Positions 1 to 7,300 of a stretch of DNA of 13,224 nt are shown piece after piece. A program made the position numbers and the translations under genes. The notes under the pieces are model-generated. The model was not told the DNA's origin. It was given only the letters and a program-made list of their open reading frames with translations, and ran no database searches. Every line of letters begins with the position of its first letter. Within the stretch, counting starts at the first letter, position 1. Origin of the DNA: Shewanellaceae bacterium UBA2521. GTDB taxonomy: Bacteria > Pseudomonadota > Gammaproteobacteria > Enterobacterales > Shewanellaceae. The stretch lies in assembly GCA_002341165.1 (NCBI GenBank), contig DDNL01000053.1:1-13224 (forward strand), read 5' to 3'.

Positions 1-4
1 GGAT

Positions 5-607
5 ATGGCATTTCGGTTAAAAGAATTTTCTCATGCCTGGAAAGAAGATGCTTTGACGACGCAAGCTTATACAAGTTGGATGCAAGCACATCATGCTAAT
101 GTGGATTGGAAAAAAACCGATTTCGGTTTAAAAGGCAAACATGGCTTTCATTTGTTGGAAATAGGTCATACCGAAGAATTAGGTATCGATAGTTTGAGTC
201 AAATGGTCGATGCCTTAAATGAATTCAAATATGAATCTATACGTTTACAGACAAAGTATCCGAGTATGGTGTTTGATATACATAACATAAAGGAAATTTT
301 ACAAAAACAAATACAGTTTGCTAAAGAAGAGCAAGCGCAGCTTGACGCCATGAAGATTGAGTTTGATGAATCCCTCTTTGAACCGCTTGAAGAGCCAACT
401 TTATCAGCGCAAGAAGACCAAGCTTTAAGCTTGCGTGTGCAGTGGTATGAAGACGATGAAATTGCTGAGCAGATGAAATTACCGCTTATTAGAGTGAAAC
501 AGATTTTTACATCGATTAAAGATAAATATCATCAGCCTAAAATCCCGCAACGGGTTTACCTTAAAAAGCGAAAACAACTGTTCCCCGAACACTTCGCCAC
601 ATCATAA
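5..607 (+). CDS. Unrecognised 200-residue protein with HTH-like C-terminus (5' end possibly truncated)
   Basis: I do not recognise this family. The protein is soluble and charged, with no signal peptide or membrane segment. Residues about 93-120 form a Glu/Gln/Lys-rich helix. Residues about 144-175 (RVQWYEDDEIAEQMKLPLI and onward) have the spacing of a helix-turn-helix, followed by a very basic tail (YLKKRKQ), so DNA binding is plausible. The reading frame is open to the left window edge. If the molecule is circular, the join creates another in-frame ATG two codons upstream, spanning bases 13223 to 1, and the gene would start right beside the iteron array, as plasmid replication-accessory genes often do. 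No clear Shine-Dalgarno precedes either ATG, so the start is uncertain. A plasmid-maintenance or accessory replication role is inference from position only. Confidence 0.6.
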   Translation: MAFRLKEFSHAWKEDALTTQAYTSWMQAHHANVDWKKTDFGLKGKHGFHLLEIGHTEELGIDSLSQMVDALNEFKYESIRLQTKYPSMVFDIHNIKEILQKQIQFAKEEQAQLDAMKIEFDESLFEPLEEPTLSAQEDQALSLRVQWYEDDEIAEQMKLPLIRVKQIFTSIKDKYHQPKIPQRVYLKKRKQLFPEHFATS

Positions 608-678
608 CATTATCAACTCATTAATATGAAAGCGCATAGGTCAAGGGATTCCATCAATTATATATAAGGACAGCAGCT

Positions 679-1494
679 ATGCGAAGCCTGAAAAAAAGGA
701 TTACGAATATGAATATTCACCATAAAAATATGAAGCAAGTTTCGCATGATATGCAACAGTGGGTACAATCTCACTTAAGTCATCTAGGTATATATGAATG
801 CGGTTACGGTCATTTAGATATCGTAAAAGGTACGAGAATGCCGATGACCACATCTTATGATTGGTATTGTCAATATAATGAAAAAAATTTACATTCGCTC
901 ATAGTTGATAGAATTAGAAATAAAGGGAAATATTGGCATAACTCTAATGACATTTATCATAGTTATAAAAAATTTATAGGAAAAACATTTCATAAATTAG
1001 ATCTATTTAATAAGGTTTCAGAAGGTTATGAACTATTGACTCTTGGTTGTCATCGTCTTTTATCACCATATGAGTATTTAGAGGTTAACAAGGCATTTAA
1101 GCAATTATCTTATGAAGCAACCAAAATAAGAAAAAGTAAACCTAATATTACTCTAGAATTAACGACCATGCATGAATTAAGATCAATGCATAGTCATGAT
1201 GGTAGTACAGAAAATCAAGACAATTCTTTTATAAATTATGAGAAATATAAATTCCAAGACATTGTTTTAACAGCTAAAGAGCTAAAATATATTGAACATA
1301 TTACGCTTCATATGAATCATAGAGAAATTGCACAACTTCATGGTTGCTCTGAAACAGCAGTTAGAAAAGTTATTACTAACATTAAAGGAAAACTGAAGAA
1401 TAAAAATATGTCAACATCACAAATGTGCCATATATTAATGGATTATGGTGTGCTTGCTGTTTGCAGCCAAAGTTTTTACAAAGAGGCAATTTGA
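679..1494 (+). CDS. LuxR-family transcriptional regulator (orphan type)
   Basis: This is a 271-residue protein whose C-terminus, about residues 196-255, fits the LuxR/GerE helix-turn-helix: LTAKELKYIEHI, then HREIAQLHGCSETAVRKVITNIKGKL, where REIA-x(6)-SE-x-AVRKVI-x-NIK-x-KL follows the family pattern. The N-terminal 190 residues are not a recognisable acyl-homoserine-lactone or receiver domain. They are rich in Tyr, His and Lys and may bind an unknown ligand. The ATG at 679 is supported by AAGGA eight bases upstream. The MFS gene starts 6 bp after the stop, so the two are probably co-transcribed and the regulator probably controls the transporter. Both genes look more AT-rich than the genes to their right, which suggests a separately acquired cassette. 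The HTH call is firm; the ligand and targets are unknown. Confidence 0.8.
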   Translation: MRSLKKRITNMNIHHKNMKQVSHDMQQWVQSHLSHLGIYECGYGHLDIVKGTRMPMTTSYDWYCQYNEKNLHSLIVDRIRNKGKYWHNSNDIYHSYKKFIGKTFHKLDLFNKVSEGYELLTLGCHRLLSPYEYLEVNKAFKQLSYEATKIRKSKPNITLELTTMHELRSMHSHDGSTENQDNSFINYEKYKFQDIVLTAKELKYIEHITLHMNHREIAQLHGCSETAVRKVITNIKGKLKNKNMSTSQMCHILMDYGVLAVCSQSFYKEAI

Positions 1495-1500
1495 AATATT

Positions 1501-2742
1501 ATGCAATCATGGAAGAGAGTATTGGCCGTTTCTTTTGGAAAGGCTATAGAATACTATGATCTGGCTATTTATTTAGCTTTGAAAGATTATATACAAGCGA
1601 ATTTTATTCCGGAGAGTGTTTTTGGAAGCGATTCAAGCTTCATTTATTGGGTAGGCTTTGGCTTACGTTATGTTTTAAGACCGTTAGGGGGCTTCTTAAT
1701 TGGCTCTTATGCAGACAGATATGGAAGAAAACCAACACTTATCTTTATCAGTATAGCCACGGGTATTGCAACATTAACGATGGCTATACTACCCAGCTAT
1801 CACCAATTCGGTATTTTGGCGACGTGTTTCTTTTTTTTCTGTCAGATGGTTCAATCATTCTCATTTTCAGGTGAAAGTGCTACAGCATTCGTTTACTTAC
1901 TTGAAGGAGCAAAAGAAAATGAGCAGGCCAGAACAAATGCTCTAATATGGGCATTTCCAGTTTTGTCTGTAGCGCTTTCTATTGGTTTAGTTTTCAGTAT
2001 CAAGCTTTTCTTAACTGAAGATCAGATGTATAGCTTTGGTTGGAAAATACCTTTATTACTAGGCTTAATTAACATTATCCTAAGTTATTATTTCAAGAGT
2101 AAGCTATCTGAAACTGTATGTATTCATGAAACAAAGAAAAAAGAATCTGTGCAATTGATACAAGTATTTAAGATTTTTTTATTAACAGCTCCTGCAACAA
2201 TCATCTTTCACAATATAGCTGTTTCAAACTCTATCATTATTAAAAAATTTACTGCTGATCCTTATATGCAATCATATTTGCCAGCTTTCTTTAATATCAT
2301 TTTATTTGTCACCTGCTTTATTGTTAGTTCTCTTATTGATAAGTTTAGTCACTGTCAAGTCATCTTAAAAAGAAGTTACTTTATTATTATGTTCTTGGCA
2401 ATGCCTGTTTACGCCCTTCAATCTATGGGAACTTGGCCAGCTATAATCATAGCTCAGGTATTTCTTACTTTATTCTTTGCACTCGTTTATTCATCTACAG
2501 GAACAGTGATGTTTAATGCGGCTCCATCAAATAATAAAGTTGCTACTATAGCAACGGGTATGAACTTAGCTGTTGCTAGTTTGGGTGCTTTTACACCACT
2601 GGTTGTAAGTATTCTTTCTCAATATGGACAGGCATATATTGGTTTGTTTATGTCATTTGGAAGTTTATGCTTTTTTGCAGCCTTGGCTTTAGATAAATAT
2701 ACTCAGTCTGCTTCAGCTCCTGTTTCGACTGTTTCGTCATAA
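1501..2742 (+). CDS. MFS transporter, metabolite:H+ symporter (ProP-like) type
   Basis: A 413-residue polytopic inner-membrane protein with about 12 hydrophobic segments, the normal size for the major facilitator superfamily. The first segment, with GKAIEYYDLAIY at 13-24, matches the G-x-x-x-EWYDF signature of the metabolite:H+ symporter branch. The loop RPLGGFLIGSYADRYGRKP at 60-78 is that branch's version of MFS motif A (G-x3-D-R-x-G-R-K). QSFSFSGESATAFVYLLE at about 118-135 matches the usual QGFSxGGE segment. Relatives carry proline, betaine, citrate or 2-oxoglutarate; the substrate here cannot be told. The start lies 6 bp after the regulator's stop with only a distant AGAGG, suggesting translational coupling. 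A strong hairpin terminator follows at 2751. Confidence 0.85.
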   Translation: MQSWKRVLAVSFGKAIEYYDLAIYLALKDYIQANFIPESVFGSDSSFIYWVGFGLRYVLRPLGGFLIGSYADRYGRKPTLIFISIATGIATLTMAILPSYHQFGILATCFFFFCQMVQSFSFSGESATAFVYLLEGAKENEQARTNALIWAFPVLSVALSIGLVFSIKLFLTEDQMYSFGWKIPLLLGLINIILSYYFKSKLSETVCIHETKKKESVQLIQVFKIFLLTAPATIIFHNIAVSNSIIIKKFTADPYMQSYLPAFFNIILFVTCFIVSSLIDKFSHCQVILKRSYFIIMFLAMPVYALQSMGTWPAIIIAQVFLTLFFALVYSSTGTVMFNAAPSNNKVATIATGMNLAVASLGAFTPLVVSILSQYGQAYIGLFMSFGSLCFFAALALDKYTQSASAPVSTVSS

Positions 2743-2750
2743 GAAGATTT

Positions 2751-2776
2751 AAAGAGCGTGTTTCATCACGCTCTTT
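2751..2776 (+). terminator. Rho-independent terminator after the MFS gene
   Basis: A perfect 10-bp stem, AAAGAGCGTG / CACGCTCTTT, closes a 6-base TTTCAT loop and is followed on the plus strand by TCTTTG. It starts 8 bp after the MFS stop and sits between convergent genes, so it may also stop transcription from the minus-strand nuclease gene. Confidence 0.85.
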
Positions 2777-2817
2777 TCTTTGAGGACAGCAACTTTTCTT
2801 ATACTTTATTTGAATAC

Positions 2818-3780
2818 TCAAGACAATTCGAAGCGTTTTTTCACACTTTCTTGCAAGAGTCTTTGTAGATCTTGACCATATAAAATCGTCACATCTTCAA
2901 CCTGCTGAATCGCTGTGGTTTGATCTTCTTTATGACACCCTGTCACAATAATATATTTATCAACGAGTATAAGGTTCTCTTGGTTCCAATAAGCATCAGC
3001 TTTACGAATCTGCTCAATCGCATCTTCAGACATCACGCCTTGATAGTCTTTCACTTGAATTGCAATACCATATTGTTTATCTAAGAGTCCAGGTAACCTA
3101 ATGAGAATATCTGTACCATGCTCTTCCTCCTGACGCCCCCCTACTCTTTCAACACAAATTGGCTTAGGTAAAATAGACTCTAAACAAGAAACTAAAGCAT
3201 ATTCCCATTCTTCATTTGATAGGTGCTTCATCATTTCTCGAGAAAATGCCTCAGAGAAATCAGTCTCTACAAAAGTTTTATGCAGCGCATGTTCAAAACG
3301 ATAGCTTGCTGGCAAGCTGCTATCTAATGTTTCTGAAGTCTGAATCAAACTATCTATAGTTTCTTGGCAATGATTTGCATTCCAAAATCGTGGCCGTTGT
3401 CTCAAGGTTTTGCGTAAATCACCTTGAACTAAAGCATGATGACGATCAAAACTTTTGATAATTTTTGCAGGGAAAATATGACCAAAATCTCCACGTTCGC
3501 TATCTATCTGGTATTGATATCCTTGATTAAAGTCTTCTGTCGCTTCAGCAAGCATTACTTCATCCCAAGTCGGAAGCCTAGGTATAACTAAAATATCACC
3601 TTTTTTAACCGAGTTAAAAATCGATAGGTTAGGCTTTGCTTTTTTATCAACGGTGAAATCACGTAAATCTTGACCTGGATCAAATCCCCAGCCTTGTCTT
3701 AATCGTCCCTCTTTTAATTCTTCAAAAAAGAAATCCATGTTCTCTGTACAGATTCGATAACCCCAATAATTACGTGACAT
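2818..3780 (-). CDS. Mrr-type PD-(D/E)XK endonuclease with N-terminal recognition-like domain
   Basis: A 320-residue cytosolic protein with two parts. Residues about 200-310 look like an Mrr/restriction-endonuclease-like fold: ERVGGRQEEEHGTDILI gives the acidic residue in GTD (D224), and the next strand YGIAIQVKDYQG carries the QxK catalytic pair (Q242, K244) typical of Mrr-like nucleases. Residues 1-135 form a separate domain with WGYRI, GRLRQGWG, KKGDILVIP and DFGHIFPAKIIKSFDR, recalling the PUA/EVE-like or SRA-like modules that read modified bases in type IV restriction enzymes; that reading is inference. No methylase is adjacent, which fits modification-dependent restriction. The ATG is supported by AAAGGAG six bases upstream. 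The gene stands alone, convergent with the MFS gene. Confidence 0.75.
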   Translation of the reverse strand: MSRNYWGYRICTENMDFFFEELKEGRLRQGWGFDPGQDLRDFTVDKKAKPNLSIFNSVKKGDILVIPRLPTWDEVMLAEATEDFNQGYQYQIDSERGDFGHIFPAKIIKSFDRHHALVQGDLRKTLRQRPRFWNANHCQETIDSLIQTSETLDSSLPASYRFEHALHKTFVETDFSEAFSREMMKHLSNEEWEYALVSCLESILPKPICVERVGGRQEEEHGTDILIRLPGLLDKQYGIAIQVKDYQGVMSEDAIEQIRKADAYWNQENLILVDKYIIVTGCHKEDQTTAIQQVEDVTILYGQDLQRLLQESVKKRFELS

Positions 3781-3979
3781 ATAGCGCTCCTTTATATTCT
3801 ATTCATTATTTTTTTGATTTATCGCTGCTGATGTCATGCAAGTCTAAAACACCACATGACCACTTATGCCGATAGAAATCTTGCTCCATACCATACACGA
3901 ACTAGAGCCCCCTGCCACTAAAAACATGCTTTTGCTACATCAAGGTTAATAAAAGTTGAAGATAAGGTGAACATCACTT

Positions 3980-3996
3980 TGTCAAAATATCTTGAC
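3980..3996. promoter_or_regulatory. Imperfect palindrome overlapping a minus-strand TTGACA
   Basis: GTCAAAATATCTTGAC is symmetrical except for one central base pair. The minus strand of 3980-3985 reads TTGACA, a consensus -35 hexamer pointing toward the nuclease gene about 200 bp away, but no good -10 lies at 16-18 bp from it. This is a possible operator. Confidence 0.3.
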
Positions 3997-4042
3997 GGTA
4001 TGTACTTGTGAGTGAAAGCAATCGCTGGCGTTACGCTCTTGC

Positions 4043-4062
4043 AAGTTTCACATGTGAAACTT
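4043..4062. promoter_or_regulatory. Perfect 20-bp palindrome, parS-like half-sites
   Basis: AAGTTTCACATGTGAAACTT is identical to its own reverse complement. Its arms GTTTCAC and GTGAAAC are the arms of the ParB-binding parS consensus (TGTTTCACGTGAAACA), but here two extra bases separate them. It could be a centromere-like site or the operator of an unidentified dimeric regulator. No parA or parB gene is in the window. The half-site order is opposite to a CRP site (TGTGA-N6-TCACA). Confidence 0.55.
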
Positions 4063-4076
4063 CAGGCATTTAGAAC

Positions 4077-4098
4077 AAAATTGATGTTTATCAATTTT
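4077..4098. promoter_or_regulatory. FNR/Anr-type box inside an extended inverted repeat
   Basis: The core TTGATGTTTATCAA at 4081-4094 matches the FNR consensus TTGAT-N4-ATCAA at all ten fixed positions. Symmetry extends to 9 bp per arm (AAAATTGAT / ATCAATTTT). It lies about 215 bp upstream of the toxin-like gene, in a region with no other gene. It could make that gene responsive to oxygen or redox state. The region is A/T-rich, so chance is possible, and no promoter correctly spaced for activation was found. Confidence 0.45.
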
Positions 4099-4308
4099 CA
4101 TATCTAAATAAGCTAAGAAGAAAATTAGAACTGATTCGATTTATGAGAATTATATTCATCATTAAAAAACAATAAACATATATTTATTTAACAGTACCTT
4201 CTTTTTTTCTATTTTATTTCTTATTGAGCATAAAAAACTTTTTATATTTCTTTTCATCCGTAAACTACTTGAAGAAAAATAATTTTTTTAAAAAGGATAT
4301 GTTAAAAA

Positions 4309-7300
4309 ATGAAATATTTTGTTTCAGGTTTCTGTTTCTGTCTTTGCCTGACTTTATCTTCTCCAGCTAAGGCAAGTCTGTCCTCTTCCATCGAACGAGT
4401 CGAAGTATTTTTATCACAATTATTCTCAGGATCAGCCCATTCAGACACTGAAGGCTCTGGTTTTGATAATCCAGCCTATATATCATCACAAAGGCAGTCA
4501 ATAGTTTCACATGAGGTTGAAAGGGTAACGGCAGCAGAACTGTTGAACCATGATTCTCGTGCATCCGTCATATCTGGAAGCTCGATCCCCCCTTTTAGTC
4601 CCCAGCTTCCCGATGAACAAACTCAAAAATACATTCAACAAGTCCAGACTCAAGTATTTGAATTATCAGAACACTTCCAAGATCTGATTCGTGATTACAG
4701 TACATCTCTCACTCAAAAAAGCGCACATTTGCAGGAGATAGAAGCACAACTTTTGCTACAGAATCAAACGCATTCTGCGCATTCTATTGAAGAATGGCAT
4801 GATCTGTTACATACATTCAAGAAAGAAGATTATATCTCACTTAAATTAGATATGATATCTGACGAAGTTGAACGCTCGCGATTATTACGCAATGCGACCG
4901 TGTTGCAACAGAATATAGCGAAAATTGAGAGCTCTGTGCATTCTGTAGACACATTTTTACAAGCACAAGTTAATCAATTCCATGCGAGAAGTCAGCTTAA
5001 AATAATGGAAACACCCGAAAGATCTTTGTTGCTAGAAGCCATTGAAGTTGAGCTTCACGCTCCTTCTTCTGCAAATCGTTTACAGCAACGATCTTATTGG
5101 GCCAACAAACTATTGAGTCATGATTTAAATCAAATCATACAAATCCCCACACAAAGCCAACAACATTTAAATAAAATGCAACGTGAAGTCCAAGCAGCGC
5201 TGGTACGTTCTCAACGCATCCTAAACTATTCAGTAACGTCTCAAGACATGCTACCAGCTCTTCAATTAGGTGTTTTCGAAGATGATCTGACAAATTTTCA
5301 AAGTTTTATCGGTAAAAAGCTGTTACGCTCTGTACGCTGGAATGAAAATCTAACGCCATTTCAACAGCAGCGGTTACTTGATTTTGAGCGGAAACTGGGC
5401 ACCTTAGCAAGACTTCGTAGTCATCAGTATTCAACGCAAGATATAGATCTATTTAAAGCTTTACGAGCCTTTCAAAACCTATCGGGTGATCAGCAAGCAA
5501 GTTTTTATCGTATGGTAGAAGAGATCAGCGCTAAACCACTAGATTACGAAGAGGTGTTCAATGAACTTGATATCGCCATGCCCACAAGAAGACCTCTATC
5601 TGAAGCCAACCGGCGCATCATTCATAGTGCTTTAATCACCACGCTTAGTGACCTAAAAGGTAAGCATGTCAATGCCCGAAATACGATAGAGCTGATGCCT
5701 TTACATATAACCAAACAGATCAAAGTACCAACCGACCTATTTGAATTTGATATAGCTCAAGGCGTTAAAGGTCATATCACATCAGCTCAATTCGACACAA
5801 CCACCTCTCTTTGGAACTATACCGTTGAAACCCACTCCAAAGCTCATCCTCCGGCAGATGCTATCAAATTTAAAATCAGTGATGTCGGTGCAGCAAGAGA
5901 GTCTGTTCCCGTGCAATACCAAGTTCATCAAGTAAAAAGTCCACTAGATTTTGCCCAAAAAATGCAAAAACAATGGTCTGCCTATCAAAAATTAGGCGCA
6001 GCTTTTTACTTTGCTGATCATGACCTTGTGCTGGCAAAGCTCAGAATCAACTTATGGCAGTTACTAGAGCAAAATATAAAGCCAGAAGTACATCAGTTTC
6101 CTAGCCCATTCAAAAAAGCGGCAACAGCTATTTTACGGAACTTGCATCAGTATGCTTATCATGCACCCAATATCTATTTGGTACAGGATATCCAAGAAAA
6201 AATTCAGCAAATAAGCATCATGGATAGTGTGTTACAAACCAAAGAGATGGGTAGATACCGAAATAGCACTTATGTGACCAACTACTACAGCATGATCAAC
6301 TCGATACGACAAGAGCTACAGTTGCATCATGCACATCATCCAAACAAAAACATAATTTTAGAGATTTTAGAGCATGCCGATGCGCTGCGCACATCTATGC
6401 ATCGTATTGATAAGCGATTTGATACCATCATGCAATTTAAAGAGAGTATGAAGCGTCTACTCAAGATAGATAAAAAAGTACCTTTTTTAAATTCAAGCGA
6501 TCACAAGCGGCCTTTAACGATAAAAAATGCAGTGCAATTTGAAATACGTTCCTATTTGAACCGATGGGTTCAGGTCATGGATCAAGCAGAAGTATATATT
6601 CAACACTATCGCAAAACATTCGCAGCATTGAAAACCTCTGAACAGCAACTGATACAGAAGATTGCACAAAAATTACCACGCCAAAATCTATTGCAGTTAA
6701 GACAACAAGTCAACGATTTAACACGTATTTGTGCACCTGACTTATCACACCAACCCGTACCCAAGCCACGCCATATACACCGTTCGCGCCGCTCTCTTGT
6801 AGCACCGCTGTGCCAACCACTTAAGTCTTCTAAAGCAAAAGTACACCCAGAGACCTCGGTACACACTAAAACACCTCAGCCCGCACAAGCTAAAGTTCAA
6901 ACTTCCAGCATAAAAGGTCTTTCAAGTGGTCTGTTTACCGCCTTAAATGTTGGAGGTGCTGTTTTTGATATCTATGATCTAGCTTATGGTGCTTATTTAG
7001 TGGATCAGGCACAAGTTGCTTATACCGAAGCAGAAAGCCACTATTATCAAGCTCAAGCCATCCAATCTTTTGCCAATATTGGTGCCGGATTAGGATATCC
7101 TGCTGTCTTGATGGCAGCACAATGGTCTGGTTGGTCTATGTCTGTGCCCACGCTCTTAGTGCCTGTTGCGCTTTTAACAGGCGCGAACATGATCACGAAT
7201 TTTGCACTAAGTCAGCGTTATCAGAAAATGTCGGATATTGAACAAGCACAGCTCTATTTGCATCAGCTGCATCATAAATACACCCAAAGTTATGCTGATC

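Larger units (their letters stand above)
3781..4308. other. Gene-free divergent regulatory region, 528 bp
   Basis: No credible gene lies here. It separates the leftward nuclease gene from the rightward toxin-like gene, so promoters for both should be inside. It holds an imperfect palindrome at 3981-3996, a perfect 20-bp palindrome at 4043-4062 and an FNR-like inverted repeat at 4077-4098. From about 4100 to the toxin start the sequence is extremely A/T-rich. I could not assign a convincing -35/-10 pair for the toxin gene. Confidence 0.6.

Noticed and set aside
1647..1874. Overlapping 75-codon plus-strand frame inside the MFS gene
   Set aside because: It is an out-of-frame shadow of a clear transporter gene with no start signal of its own.
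3856..3921. 21-codon plus-strand frame in the divergent region (MTTYADRNLAPYH...)
   Set aside because: No Shine-Dalgarno, no promoter and no recognisable product; too short to support.
4044..4061. CRP binding site
   Set aside because: The half-sites are in the order TCACA-TGTGA without the 6-bp gap, the reverse of the CRP arrangement.
4333..4347. Cysteines C9, C11 and C13 of the toxin signal peptide as a lipobox
   Set aside because: The residues before each Cys (e.g. SGFC) do not fit [LVI]-x-[GAS]-C, whereas AKA|S gives a good signal peptidase I site after A22.
5440..5448. DID (D378-D380) in the toxin-like protein as a glycosyltransferase DxD motif, as in TcdB
   Set aside because: It sits in a helical Gln/Lys-rich context with none of the other glycosyltransferase-A landmarks. 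Similarity to TcdB is seen only in the translocation region.
6606..6866. Minus-strand frame opposite the furin-loop region
   Set aside because: It lies wholly antisense to the well-supported 1686-residue gene and has no ribosome site or recognisable domain. The same holds for the other short antisense frames within 4367-9158.
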